Of a stretch of DNA of 64,000 nucleotides, positions 1 through 9,114 are shown piece by piece. The notes under the pieces were generated by a model. The model saw nothing but the letters and a program-made list of their open reading frames with translations. It was not told the origin of the DNA and ran no database searches. Source of the stretch: Maritalea mediterranea (GTDB lineage: Bacteria; Pseudomonadota; Alphaproteobacteria; Rhizobiales; Devosiaceae); contig NZ_JAKGTI010000001.1 in assembly GCF_021568695.1 (NCBI RefSeq), forward strand, positions 1,240,001 through 1,304,000. Direction: 5' to 3'. Both the position numbers and the translations under genes were made by a program. Positions within the stretch are counted from its first letter, which is position 1; each line of letters opens with the position of its first letter.

Positions 1-94
1 CTGTGATATGGCTTTGATAATGCGCCAGAATGGTTTGGCTCGCGGCCAGGGCAGCCTCCAGCATCTGTTGGGCGAGGGCGCTAAATGTGGGCAT
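1..94 (-). CDS. N-terminus of probable inositol monophosphatase/CysQ-family protein (partial)
   Basis: Reading leftwards, an ATG at 94 opens a frame that stays open to the window edge, giving 31 residues that begin MPTFSALAQQMLEAALAAS. An alanine/leucine-rich amphipathic first helix followed by an 'ILxHY' turn resembles the start of IMPase/CysQ/SuhB-type sugar phosphatases (for example 'AAREAGxLILxHY'). It starts 8 nt after the nadC stop, so the two are probably co-transcribed. An AGGA-like ribosome site sits about 12 nt upstream. No catalytic motif lies inside the window, so the family call is only a resemblance. Confidence 0.4.
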   Translation of the reverse strand, partial: MPTFSALAQQMLEAALAASQTILAHYQSHIT

Positions 95-102
95 GGGGCA
101 GA

Positions 103-981
103 CTATTCCTGGATATTTATATCGAGGCCGATATCGAGCGGGGTGGCCGCCATGGTGATCTGGCTGGTAGAAATGAACTCCACGCCCGTTTCGGCAACTT
201 TGCGCACGCTCTCAAGATTAATTCCGCCAGACGCTTCCAGCCGCGCCGCCCCCTTGGCCCGATGCACAGCTTCGCGCAACTGTTTTGGGGTCATATTGTC
301 CAGCAACACAGCGGTTGCCCCCGCATCGAGCGCCTCTCCAAATTGGTCCAGCGTGTCCACTTCCACTTCAATGGAGGTGAGATGACCCGCAAACGCCTTG
401 GCCGCCAGAACGGCCTGCTTTACCCCGCCCGCCACAGCAATATGATTGTCTTTAATCAGGATCGCGTCATCCAGTCCAAACCGATGGTTCGACCCGCCAC
501 CACATTTAACCGCATATTTTTCAAAAGCGCGCAGGCCAGGCGTGGTTTTGCGGGTGCAGCAGATTTTGGCGCCGGTGCCGTCAATCTCGTCCACAAACCG
601 CTTGGTAAAAGTGGCAATGCCGCTCAAATGGCACAAAAAATTCAAGGCAACCCGCTCAGCTGACATAAGCAATCTTGCATTGCCGCTGATTGTCGCGATG
701 TCTTGACCGGGTGCGACCACGTCGCCATCGGCCACATGGGCCACAAACTGCAACCCCGCGCCGATCTGCGCGAACGCGGCTTCTGCCAGCGCCAAACCGC
801 TGATCACCCCATGCTGTCGCACATTCATCACCGCCCGGGCCGTTGCGCTGGGCGGCAGGGTGGCCTGGCTGGTCAGGTCGCCTGCTTGGCCGAGATCTTC
901 CAAAAGCGCATCGTCCACGGCGCGCCGCACAAGCGGATAAGCCAATTCGGCAGGCAATTGTGGATGTGGGGCCAAGATCAT
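103..981 (-). CDS. nadC: Nicotinate-nucleotide pyrophosphorylase (carboxylating)
   Basis: The 292-residue product is a full-length quinolinate phosphoribosyltransferase. It converts quinolinate and PRPP to nicotinate mononucleotide, CO2 and PPi in de novo NAD synthesis in the cytoplasm. Visible signatures are the N-terminal 'ALLEDLGQAGDLTS' (25-38), 'ERVALNFLCHLSGIAT' (109-124), the PRPP/quinolinate loop 'TRKTTPG' (143-149), 'GGGSNHRFGL' (161-170) and 'KDNH' (177-180), followed by the C-terminal barrel strands 'EVEVDTL' and 'LEASGGI'. The length is normal for the family. nadA and nadB are not adjacent on the visible side. The next gene downstream starts 8 nt after the stop. Confidence 0.96.
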   Translation of the reverse strand: MILAPHPQLPAELAYPLVRRAVDDALLEDLGQAGDLTSQATLPPSATARAVMNVRQHGVISGLALAEAAFAQIGAGLQFVAHVADGDVVAPGQDIATISGNARLLMSAERVALNFLCHLSGIATFTKRFVDEIDGTGAKICCTRKTTPGLRAFEKYAVKCGGGSNHRFGLDDAILIKDNHIAVAGGVKQAVLAAKAFAGHLTSIEVEVDTLDQFGEALDAGATAVLLDNMTPKQLREAVHRAKGAARLEASGGINLESVRKVAETGVEFISTSQITMAATPLDIGLDINIQE

Positions 982-1056
982 GTTCCTTTTGACGTTGATG
1001 CCATAGCATTAGCGAGGCCAAATTGCTTTATCAAGCAATGGCGTGCTCTTTCACCG

Positions 1057-1701
1057 CTATTTTGTAGGAAAAATGACCGGTTCATCGCCGGGTTGCCACG
1101 GCGAAAATTTAGGCATGATGGCCTCAAACCGCGCGCTGTCCCAAAAATAATCGAGCCAGGCGATCAAATGCGGACGGTCCTGCGCCCAGAACCAGTTGCG
1201 ATCCACATGGGCAAATTGCCGGATAAACGGCCAAATGCCCAGATCGGCAACGCTGATCCGGCCATGGAACAAAAACCCGCCATCGCGCAAGCGTGCGTCG
1301 AGCATATCAAGGAACGGCAACGCATCATTTCGCGCTGGTTCACCGCTGTCCAGCTCGTATCGGCTTGGATATTTATAGCGGTCCAACAATGGCTTAAACT
1401 CCCGATCTAACTGCGCGATCAACGCATGCATCTGCGGCAGATCCTGGCCGCCATGCTGTAAATTTTCGGGGTCATGCTGCGCCAGCGCCCATTGCAGGAT
1501 GTCGTGACTTTCCTCGATAACCTCGTCACCCAAATCCAGCACAGGCACGGTGCCCTTTGGTGATCTTTGCAAAAACAAGTCAGGCTTGTCGCGCAACAGA
1601 ATTTCGCGCAATTCAACCTCAATCCCGGCGGCATGCAGGCCGAGCCGGCCGCGCATGGCATAGGGACAGCGGCGAAAACTATAAAGAATGGGTCTGCTCA
1701 T
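1057..1701 (-). CDS. Glutathione S-transferase family protein
   Basis: The 214-residue product has a thioredoxin-fold N-terminal GST domain ('ILYSFRRCPYAMRGRLGL', about residues 5-22, with a single Cys-Pro in the glutathione-site loop; 'GTVPVLDLGDEVIEESHDI' about 50-68, the cis-Pro and Glu-Ser glutathione-binding segment). An all-helical C-terminal domain follows ('SVADLGIWPFIRQFA'). The frame is open upstream to 1803, but the start at 1701 (MSRPILYSFRR) fits the family and has an AGGA just upstream, unusually close to the ATG. Substrate is unknown. The sequence between 1702 and 1955 is AT-rich and carries no gene, and probably holds promoters for this gene and for the divergent rpfF homologue. 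Confidence 0.88.
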   Translation of the reverse strand: MSRPILYSFRRCPYAMRGRLGLHAAGIEVELREILLRDKPDLFLQRSPKGTVPVLDLGDEVIEESHDILQWALAQHDPENLQHGGQDLPQMHALIAQLDREFKPLLDRYKYPSRYELDSGEPARNDALPFLDMLDARLRDGGFLFHGRISVADLGIWPFIRQFAHVDRNWFWAQDRPHLIAWLDYFWDSARFEAIMPKFSPWQPGDEPVIFPTK

Positions 1702-1955
1702 ATCCTGCTTATGACAAAGCCGACAGGGCGCAGCAACCCATAAAACGGGCGTCACATATGCCATTTTTGGCATTAAACTGTGGGTAAGTTTACAAATTTT
1801 CATTAAAAAATTTGTTTATCACATTGTTTTGAAACGGTTTTGGTTTTGTGATGGTTAATTGTTACATATTGCCAAAGGAATAATTTTGATTGAAACTTTC
1901 GTTAATTTGTTGTTAACTGGATGCGTATTTTAAAAATGTTTTAGTATTTAGTATC

Positions 1956-2909
1956 ATGTCAGATAATGCAGTTTTAAGCCTGCAAAGTTCAAACTTTGTG
2001 GCCAATCAAAATCCCCAAAATGAACAAATGGTGCTGGCACCGCGTCAGTCAGCATCGACGACTCTGTCAAGCCAGTTCTGGCCCGAACTCGGGCAATTGG
2101 ACAATGCATTTGATATTTCCCACAGCACCTTGTGGAGCTTTATGAATTTTGAGGGGCGGGCGGCCTATAACCCCGCTCTGCTAGACGATTTTCATGGGTG
2201 GCATCGCAATATTCGAGCGTTGAAAGAGGAAATGGGCGAGCACTTCAAATTTGTCGTGCTCGGCTCGCGACATCCGGATTTTTTCTGCTTGGGGGGCGAT
2301 CTGAACTATTTCTCCCAATGTATTGATAATCAGGATCGGGATGGGCTCTACGAATATGGTCGCTCCTGCATTGAGATTTTGCACAACAATTGGCGCAGTA
2401 TTGACAGCGAAGTTCTGACGGTGGGGCTGGTGCAAGGTGACGCATTGGGCGGCGGTTTCGAATCTTTGCTGTCGTTTGACTATATTTGCGCTGAAGAGGG
2501 CACAAAGTTCGGGTTCCCAGAGCAGATGTTCGGCCTTTTCCCTGGCATGGGGGCGCTAACCTTCCTTGGCCGATCACTTGGCTTTGCTAAAGCAGAGCAA
2601 CTGGTGCGCACTGGCCGCACCCTGACGGCTGAAGAGCTATACGAAATGGGTGTTGTTCATATTTTGGCTGAAAAAGGGCAGGGGCTGAGAGCTGTGCAAC
2701 GTTTCATTGCCAAAAATGAGCATAAGCACGCCGCCTTGTGCACCTACCGCAAGGCCGCCAAACGTGCCAACCCAATTCCGTTTGAGGAATTGGACGATGT
2801 TGTTTCCCTTTGGGCGGACGCCGGTATGCGGATTTCGGCCCGGGAACTGAAGGTGATGCATCGGCTAGTGGCAGCCCAATCCAAAAAAACATCGCCCGCT
2901 GCTGAGTAG
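1956..2909 (+). CDS. rpfF: DSF-family signal synthase, RpfF-like crotonase
   Basis: This 317-residue crotonase-fold protein is RpfF-like rather than a beta-oxidation hydratase. RpfF makes cis-2-unsaturated fatty-acid signals (DSF) by acyl-ACP dehydration and thioester cleavage. Visible marks are 'FFCLGGDL' (109-116), 'VQGDALGGGFES' (159-170) and 'GFPEQMFGLFPGMGA' (186-200). They place Glu169 and Glu189 20 residues apart, the same spacing as the catalytic pair Glu141/Glu161 of Xanthomonas RpfF. The C-terminus 'ELKVMHRLVAAQS' also matches the RpfF tail. The first ~45 residues are extra and Ser/Gln-rich. No good ribosome site precedes the ATG. The upstream 150 bp is strongly AT-rich. The gene converges on a GGDEF-EAL gene 34 bp away, sharing a terminator. 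Confidence 0.88.
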   Translation: MSDNAVLSLQSSNFVANQNPQNEQMVLAPRQSASTTLSSQFWPELGQLDNAFDISHSTLWSFMNFEGRAAYNPALLDDFHGWHRNIRALKEEMGEHFKFVVLGSRHPDFFCLGGDLNYFSQCIDNQDRDGLYEYGRSCIEILHNNWRSIDSEVLTVGLVQGDALGGGFESLLSFDYICAEEGTKFGFPEQMFGLFPGMGALTFLGRSLGFAKAEQLVRTGRTLTAEELYEMGVVHILAEKGQGLRAVQRFIAKNEHKHAALCTYRKAAKRANPIPFEELDDVVSLWADAGMRISARELKVMHRLVAAQSKKTSPAAE

Positions 2910-2926
2910 CGGGCGATGATGATTTT
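2891..2926 (+). terminator. Rho-independent terminator of rpfF homologue
   Basis: Perfect 10-bp arms ATCGCCCGCT (2891-2900) and AGCGGGCGAT (2908-2917) are followed by GATGATTTTT. The hairpin overlaps the last codons and the stop of rpfF. It lies between two convergent genes. Confidence 0.8.
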
Positions 2927-2943
2927 TAATTATACAGAGCGGT

Positions 2944-5295
2944 CTATTGCGCCGCGGCGTTTTCGCTCCGCGTCTTAACCTGCTTCAGGAAATCTGAATC
3001 AAATTTGCCTTTGCCGATTTCCAGCAGGCTGGTCGTATCTTCATTGTTGAGCGGTCGGCACAAATAAAAACCTTGTATCTCGCTTACGCCAGCTTCGCGC
3101 AAATAGTCCATTTGCTCTTGTGACTCAACGCACTCCGCCACAACTCGTATATTGAGCGCCTGCCCAATATGTGCCACCGCTGTAGCAACAGCTTTGGAGC
3201 TGGTGTTGCTCTCCAGATCGCGCACAAACGATCCGTCAATTTTGATCTTGTGATAGGGGAAAGTGCGCAACTGTGAGAGCGAAGAAAACCCGGTTCCAAA
3301 ATCGTCCAGTGAAATATTGACGCCAATGGCGCGGAACTGGCGCAAAATATCAAGTGTAGCCATTTCATCCTGAAAGAAGGCGGTTTCTGTGATCTCAAGC
3401 GACACACGTTCCGGCTTAACCTTGAAGCGCCGTAACTGTGATTTCAGATACTTCGGAAAATCGGTGTCTTGAAACTGAACGGCGCTAAAATTGATGGCGA
3501 TCGGCGTATCCGTTGGCCATTTGGAAGCGCATTTGATCGCCTCACTCAGAACCCAACGGCCAATGTCGATGATTTGTCCGGTCTGTTCGGCCACCTGAAT
3601 AAATACAGAAGGGGCAACGCGCCCCCGTTTTTCGTGGGTCCAGCGTATCAGTGTTTCAAACGCTGAGATTTCCAAGGTATTCGCATCCACAATGGGCTGG
3701 AAGGCCAAGCGGAACTGATTTTCTTCCAGCGCATATTTGATGTCGAGCTCCAAGGCGCGATCTTGCTGAGCTTTTTGATCCATCTTTTGCTCAAAAAACT
3801 CATATCGATTTCGCCCCATATTCTTCGCGGCATAAAGCGCCATGTCGGCCCGTTTGAGCAGCAGCGCCGCATCCTCACCATCCTTTGGAGAGATCGCAAT
3901 CCCGATGGAGGCGCCGATGCGCACATAGTGCGAGGCCACATTGAAGGGCTGCTTCAGTGCTTCTATGATCTGGCTCGACAAAATCTCTGGCGTCCGCGCA
4001 TGAGGCGTCAGTTTTTGCATCACCAAAAACTCGTCCCCGGCCATTCGGCCCACTTCGCATTCGTCAAGGCAAACATCGCAGATGCGCTTGGCCACTTGTT
4101 GCAACAAATCATCACCGACTGGATGACCGAGCGTGTCGTTCACATTTTTAAAGTGGTCCAGGTCAATAAAATAAACAGCGATCTCTTGATCAGAGTGGTT
4201 ATTTTTCAGCAAGTTGCGAAAACTGGTTTGCAGGGAGGTCCGGTTCATCAAGCCGGTCAACTGGTCAACCAATGCCAAGTGCCGAATTTGGGCTTCGGCT
4301 TCCTTTTGTTCTGTCACGTCGGCGAATACCAGCACCCTGTTGCCTGTGGAGGTCTGCCGTGATGAGACGTCGACATAGCGGCCGTCTTCCAACTGGATGG
4401 TGTGTTCAAAATTGGCCTTCGCCCGGTCCTTATCAAGATCGCCATCAAATACGAAATGATCGCGATCTGCAGGATGGATGAGCTCGAGCACTTCTTGGAA
4501 AGATTCGCCTTTATGCAGCCTTTCGGGTGGGCAACGCAAAATGTCACAAAGAATCGGGTTCCACACCAACAGCTTATTGTCGCGATCAAACATGCAAAGC
4601 CCATGCGACATGTTTTTAAGCGCGCCATCAAACAGATTGGCCTGCTGTTCGAATGAATCGGCAAGCTCTTTATTTTTTTCTCGTGTTTCCAATGCGTTGA
4701 TAATTGTTTTGCGCACGGCCAGGGTGATATCTGTCATGCCAAACATGAAGATGAGTAGCGCCGCGCCAACCACTTCGTAGAACAGGGTTTCATGCAGAAT
4801 CAGACCCAGCCCCATTGGGACAGATGCAAAGTAGAGCTGCCCGAGCGCCACCCAGGGGCGGCTGGCATTGCGGCCCGCGATGGAAGCAGCATAGGCTGCC
4901 GTCGTGGTGGTCAGCATCAAGTGGATCGCGCCATTATCAACACGCAACACTGCGAACAAAGTTACCATGCCCAAACAAAGCGAAAAGGCAGTACCACCAA
5001 TGGCATAGGCCCATTCCCATTGATTAACATTGTGAGGGGTTACCGGCTGCCCCGACCGCAAATAATAAACGCCCAGCGCAATTCGTCCGAGGGCAATCAG
5101 CACCACCGCATAGGCGAGGTTCACAACCAGTTGATCATTTGCAGTGAAGGACAATACGGCGGCAATAAACAGCCCAGCGACAGCCCCTGAAATTAACGAG
5201 GCAAAGGGATGAAACAGCCCATCAACAAGCTGCGCCCGAATGGTCGCTGAGAGCTCTTTTTCTGATCGGATGGTCTCTAATAGTCTTTTAAACAT
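2944..5295 (-). CDS. Membrane PAS-GGDEF-EAL cyclic-di-GMP turnover protein
   Basis: The 783-residue product has six or so hydrophobic segments (about 30-50, 55-80, 95-117, 123-140, 148-170, 173-195), a short linker helix, a PAS-like domain (~220-330), a GGDEF domain (~335-500) and an EAL domain (~520-770). The cyclase signature reads AGDEF (419-423), a variant often still active. I see no RxxD inhibitory site. The phosphodiesterase signature is ETL (547-549) in place of EAL; the other catalytic positions look intact: 'INFSAVQF' (601-608), 'EITE' (634-637), 'DDFGTG' (664-669), 'KIDG' (685-688), 'AECVE' (720-724) and Gln741. It is probably a bifunctional or PDE-dominant enzyme with a membrane sensor. 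It converges with the rpfF homologue. Its N-terminus is not the FI domain of RpfR. Confidence 0.93.
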   Translation of the reverse strand: MFKRLLETIRSEKELSATIRAQLVDGLFHPFASLISGAVAGLFIAAVLSFTANDQLVVNLAYAVVLIALGRIALGVYYLRSGQPVTPHNVNQWEWAYAIGGTAFSLCLGMVTLFAVLRVDNGAIHLMLTTTTAAYAASIAGRNASRPWVALGQLYFASVPMGLGLILHETLFYEVVGAALLIFMFGMTDITLAVRKTIINALETREKNKELADSFEQQANLFDGALKNMSHGLCMFDRDNKLLVWNPILCDILRCPPERLHKGESFQEVLELIHPADRDHFVFDGDLDKDRAKANFEHTIQLEDGRYVDVSSRQTSTGNRVLVFADVTEQKEAEAQIRHLALVDQLTGLMNRTSLQTSFRNLLKNNHSDQEIAVYFIDLDHFKNVNDTLGHPVGDDLLQQVAKRICDVCLDECEVGRMAGDEFLVMQKLTPHARTPEILSSQIIEALKQPFNVASHYVRIGASIGIAISPKDGEDAALLLKRADMALYAAKNMGRNRYEFFEQKMDQKAQQDRALELDIKYALEENQFRLAFQPIVDANTLEISAFETLIRWTHEKRGRVAPSVFIQVAEQTGQIIDIGRWVLSEAIKCASKWPTDTPIAINFSAVQFQDTDFPKYLKSQLRRFKVKPERVSLEITETAFFQDEMATLDILRQFRAIGVNISLDDFGTGFSSLSQLRTFPYHKIKIDGSFVRDLESNTSSKAVATAVAHIGQALNIRVVAECVESQEQMDYLREAGVSEIQGFYLCRPLNNEDTTSLLEIGKGKFDSDFLKQVKTRSENAAAQ

Positions 5296-5525
5296 GTGAT
5301 CACCAACTAAATTGGACGACGCGCAAGGTTTGAAATAAATTATATTACATCAAGATTTTAGAATATATTCTTCTTCAAAAAGTTAAGTTTTCCTGCAAAA
5401 TCCGAATATCTTTCACCATTGCGCATTTGAACCCTTTGCTCTAGATTTGATTTCAACACGTAACACATCGTCATTGGGGCGCCGCTTTCAGCGTAGCGAC
5501 CCGGACTGGATGGAGCAAATATAGA

Positions 5526-6773
5526 GTGACCGAAAAGATTCGGTCCGCAAACCAGAAAAGCCCATCACACCCTTCTATAAAGGGCACAGATGAGGGGCAC
5601 TTGGCAACTGGTCCCAAGGACCAACACGCCAGAGGCGGCCAACGGCCTTCTCCTGGCCAATCGCGGACCCATAAACGAAATGGCCAACGCCACAAATCCG
5701 TGCGTGGCCCCGCCAAGCCAAATATTTATGGTGCCTTGGATTTGGGCACCAATAATTGTCGGCTTTTGCTGGCTCGACCCACCGATAGCGGCTTTAAGGT
5801 TGTGGACGGATTTTCCCGAATCGTGCGTTTGGGGGAGGGCCTGTCCACCACGGGATCGCTGACCCAGGCCGCCATGGATCGCACCATTGATGCGCTCAAG
5901 CAATGTCAAACCAAAATAGGCAATCATCGCATTGCCAAATTGCGTTTGATCGCCACCGAAGCCTGCCGTTCCGCCGACAATGCGGAAGAGTTTTTGCAGC
6001 GCATCCAGCTTGAAACCGGCATTGAACTGGAGGTGGTCGACCGCAAGACCGAAGCCCAACTGGCCGTTACTGGTTGCGCTGATCTTGTTGATCCGGGCGT
6101 GAGCGGTGCCGTGATTTTCGATATTGGCGGCGGTTCGTCCGAATTGGCGTGGTTGGATTTCCGCGGCGGACGCCCGAAAGCTCGTGGCAAAATGGCTGCC
6201 TCTATCCGGTCTTGGCAATCGCTTCCGGTGGGCGTTGTTTCGATCGCTGAAAAGTTTGACGGGGTCAATGTTACCCCCGAAAGCTTTGAGGAAATGATCG
6301 CATATGTGCGTACCTTTTTGAAGAAATTTAAGGGCCGCGAGAAGCTGAAGCGTGCCATTGCCGAGAATAAAATGCACCTTGTGGGCACCTCCGGCACCGT
6401 AACCACCCTGGCCGGTCTGCACCTTGGGTTGGACCGATATGACCGCTCCAAAGTGGATGGCCTTTGGATGGGCGAACAGCATGTGATCGACACGATGCGC
6501 GTGTTGTTGAACATGGACTATGACCGCCGCGTCGCCAACGCTTGCATCGGCCGCGAGCGCGCTGACTTGGTGATTCCCGGCTGTGCTATTTTTGAAGCGA
6601 TCCGGCGGGAATGGCCATGTGACCGCATCCGCGTCGCAGACCGTGGGTTGCGTGAAGGCATTTTGATCTCCTTAATGTCAGAGGACCGCGTATGGTCGAA
6701 ACGGCCTGGACGCAGTGCCCGGGGCAACAGGAAACCCCAAAAGCAACGCAATGAGGGGGCGAAACCATCATGA
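5526..6773 (+). CDS. Ppx/GppA family phosphatase
   Basis: The product (415 residues from a GTG start at 5526 with GGAG about 10 nt upstream) belongs to the exopolyphosphatase/guanosine-pentaphosphate phosphatase family, which hydrolyses polyphosphate or pppGpp. The phosphate-1 motif 'LDLGTNNCR' (71-79) and phosphate-2 motif '[10 protein letters not shown]' (~195) of the actin-like ATPase fold are present, with '[13 protein letters not shown]' further on. Residues 1-65 are a basic, low-complexity extension with no ATG alternative before the conserved domain. The stop overlaps the start of rlmE by ATGA, so the pair is translationally coupled. Confidence 0.9.
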   Translation: MTEKIRSANQKSPSHPSIKGTDEGHLATGPKDQHARGGQRPSPGQSRTHKRNGQRHKSVRGPAKPNIYGALDLGTNNCRLLLARPTDSGFKVVDGFSRIVRLGEGLSTTGSLTQAAMDRTIDALKQCQTKIGNHRIAKLRLIATEACRSADNAEEFLQRIQLETGIELEVVDRKTEAQLAVTGCADLVDPGVSGAVIFDIGGGSSELAWLDFRGGRPKARGKMAASIRSWQSLPVGVVSIAEKFDGVNVTPESFEEMIAYVRTFLKKFKGREKLKRAIAENKMHLVGTSGTVTTLAGLHLGLDRYDRSKVDGLWMGEQHVIDTMRVLLNMDYDRRVANACIGRERADLVIPGCAIFEAIRREWPCDRIRVADRGLREGILISLMSEDRVWSKRPGRSARGNRKPQKQRNEGAKPS

Positions 6774-7537
6774 GCAAGAAGCCAAACAAGCCCGGTGGTG
6801 GCGGCAAGAAGGCCCGAGGCAAAGCGATTGCCAAAGCGGCCGGCAAGGCCAAGTCAAAAGCTTCAGATCGCAGCCTTAAGACGCGGGTCAAGACCGCCAA
6901 GGGCCGCAAAATCTCCTCTACCTTGTGGCTGCAACGCCAATTGAACGACCCCTATGTGCAGCGCGCCAAAAAAGAAGGGCGTCGCTCCCGTGCGGCCTAT
7001 AAGCTGATTGAGCTTAATGAAAAGCACAATATTTTGCGCCCCGGCATGCGTGTCGTGGATCTTGGCTGCGCCCCTGGCGGCTGGTGCGAAGTTGCCACCG
7101 AAATTATGGGTGCAGATGCCGACGATCCGAAAATTGTCGGCATTGATTATCTTGAAATGGAACCGATGCCCGGTGTGATCTTCCTCCAGAAGGATTTCAA
7201 CGATGATGACGCGCCCGAGATGCTGATCGATGCGCTGGGTGGTCACAAGGTCGATCTAGTGCTCTCCGATATGGCGGCGCCCACCACCGGCCACAAAGCG
7301 ACGGACCATTTGCGCATTATGGCGCTCGTCGAACTGGCGGCGGACTTCGCCATTCAAATCCTGAAGCCCGATGGTGCCTTTGTCGCCAAAGTATTTCAGG
7401 GCGGTACCGAGAATGAATTGCTGGCGCACCTTAAGCGCCATTTCAAATCAACGTTCCATGCCAAGCCTCCGGCCTCGCGACAGGATTCATCTGAGAGCTA
7501 TCTGATCGCCAAAGGCTTTAAGGGCAAGCAGGACTAG
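6770..7537 (+). CDS. rlmE: 23S rRNA (uridine(2552)-2'-O)-methyltransferase
   Basis: The 255-residue product is an RlmE/FtsJ (RrmJ) enzyme that 2'-O-methylates U2552 in the A-loop of 23S rRNA. The SAM site '[15 protein letters not shown]' is at about 95-109. The K-D-K-E catalytic set can be placed in '[11 protein letters not shown]' (Lys), '[16 protein letters not shown]' (Asp), 'AKVFQGGTE' (Lys) and the C-terminal '[11 protein letters not shown]' (Glu). The first ~50 residues are a Lys/Ala/Gly-rich basic extension absent from the E. coli protein, probably an rRNA-binding tail. It is coupled to the ppx/gppA gene by a 4-nt overlap. The stop codon lies in a 14-bp copy of the end of the MITE found at 60203-60479. 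Confidence 0.95.
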   Translation: MSKKPNKPGGGGKKARGKAIAKAAGKAKSKASDRSLKTRVKTAKGRKISSTLWLQRQLNDPYVQRAKKEGRRSRAAYKLIELNEKHNILRPGMRVVDLGCAPGGWCEVATEIMGADADDPKIVGIDYLEMEPMPGVIFLQKDFNDDDAPEMLIDALGGHKVDLVLSDMAAPTTGHKATDHLRIMALVELAADFAIQILKPDGAFVAKVFQGGTENELLAHLKRHFKSTFHAKPPASRQDSSESYLIAKGFKGKQD

Positions 7538-7554
7538 GTCCTGACCCTTGGCGA

Positions 7555-8952
7555 TCAGGCCATTGGCTTGACCTTGGCCTTATGGCCAGACACATCGTCG
7601 CCCACCTGTTTTGACAGTCCCAATATAGGCCACATGGTCATTGCAGTGATCGCCGCCAGCACGAAGAAGGCCAGCTGCATTTCGCGCACACCCACTTCGG
7701 TGCCATTGATCAGCGAGAACACATCGAGCAACAGCGCGGCAAATGCTACGCCCAAGGCGAAGGCCAATTGAATGCTGACCGAGCTGATCACCGTGGCTGA
7801 GCCAGATTGATGTTCTGGTGTTTCAGAGAAGGTGAGGGTGTTGAGCGAGGTGTAGAACATGGAACGGAAGAAGCCCATAAACAGCAGGATCGACATCATC
7901 ACCCAGATTGGTGTTTGCGCGGTGAAGAAGCCATGGGTGACGGCCAATAGCGTCGACATGATCACCGCGACAATCAAAAGGACTCTAAAGCCAAACTGTT
8001 GCAGCGCGGGCTTCAAGAAGAACTTCATGATGATGGCACCGGCGGCGCCGATAAAGGCGATCATGCCACTTTCGAACGGCGTATAGCCAAAGCCGATCTG
8101 CAGCATCAGCGGAAACAGGAACGGAAAGGCCCCGCCAGCGATGCGATAAATAAAGCCGGAGACAATTGAAGTGCGGTAGATCGGTTCCTCAAACACTTTT
8201 AAATCAAGCACTGGCTCGTCCACCCGACGCGCATGCCTCCAATAAATATAGCCCGCGCCAAAGCCCGCCGCTGCAACGCTGGCGCCAAATATGGGCGGCA
8301 GGGCGGGCATGGAAATAACGGACAGGCCGAAAATAATGCCGGAGAAGGCGGTGCCGGTGAGCAGAAAGCCGACAATATCGAGCTTTCGCTTGTCGCGATA
8401 GCCGGTGCCCGGCAGATATTTGCTGGCCAGCACAATGCCGATCAGCCCGATCGGGATATTGATATAGAAAATCCAATGCCAGGAGAAATAGGTGGTGAGG
8501 AAGCCCCCCACCGGCGGCCCGGCCAAGGGCCCGAACAGGGCTGGCATGGTGAGCCACGCCCAGGCATGGATCAAATCCTTTTTCGGCGTGTTGCGGATCA
8601 GAATTAACCGCGACAGCGGCGTCATCATCGAACCGCCCATGCCTTGCAGGAACCGCGCCGCGACAAAGGTGAACAGCGAGTCGGCAAAGGCGCAGGCCAG
8701 CGAGCCCAGCATAAACACCACAATCGCCCCGCGAAACACATTGCGGGCGCCATACCGATCCGCCATCCAACCGCTTATGGGAATAAAGATCGCCAGCGCC
8801 ACCAGATAAGAGGCCAGGGCGAGTTTCAATGAAATCGGGTCGGTGCCAATATCGGCAGCGATAGCGGGCAGGGCTGTGGCGATGACGGTGGCATCCATCA
8901 ACTCCATAAACAGCGCCACCGCCAAGATGAGCGGCGTGATGCGATCTTGCAT
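7555..8952 (-). CDS. MFS transporter, DHA2 (EmrB/QacA) type
   Basis: The 465-residue integral membrane protein has about 13-14 hydrophobic segments. The A-motif 'GWMADRYGARNVF' (~60-72) lies between TM2 and TM3, and the antiporter C-motif 'GPLAGPPVGG' (~141-150) follows, as in drug:H+ antiporter-2 exporters. 'MELMDATVIATALPAIA' in TM1 is typical of the EmrB/QacA group. No EmrA-type membrane-fusion gene is adjacent, so it probably works alone. Substrate cannot be read from sequence. It converges on rlmE, 17 nt apart, with only a weak hairpin between them. Confidence 0.92.
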   Translation of the reverse strand: MQDRITPLILAVALFMELMDATVIATALPAIAADIGTDPISLKLALASYLVALAIFIPISGWMADRYGARNVFRGAIVVFMLGSLACAFADSLFTFVAARFLQGMGGSMMTPLSRLILIRNTPKKDLIHAWAWLTMPALFGPLAGPPVGGFLTTYFSWHWIFYINIPIGLIGIVLASKYLPGTGYRDKRKLDIVGFLLTGTAFSGIIFGLSVISMPALPPIFGASVAAAGFGAGYIYWRHARRVDEPVLDLKVFEEPIYRTSIVSGFIYRIAGGAFPFLFPLMLQIGFGYTPFESGMIAFIGAAGAIIMKFFLKPALQQFGFRVLLIVAVIMSTLLAVTHGFFTAQTPIWVMMSILLFMGFFRSMFYTSLNTLTFSETPEHQSGSATVISSVSIQLAFALGVAFAALLLDVFSLINGTEVGVREMQLAFFVLAAITAMTMWPILGLSKQVGDDVSGHKAKVKPMA

Positions 8953-9114
8953 GGATTATGTCTTTTTGATTCAGTGGTCCAACCAGTCTAACGCTCTTCT
9001 GCATCCCTGTCACCCCGGATGAATTTTTATCTGATTACGCGACGTTGTATGTGTGACCTGCATTGTGTTTGAACCGTGGGCATGGCTATAGTTTTGGCCA
9101 ATAAGGAGGCATGT

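Noticed and set aside
2944-5295. Treating the GGDEF and EAL domains as inactive because of AGDEF and ETL
   Set aside because: Both variants occur in active enzymes and the remaining catalytic residues are in place.
5565-6482. 305-codon minus-strand open frame opposite the ppx/gppA gene
   Set aside because: Antisense of a clearly conserved gene with no motif of its own.
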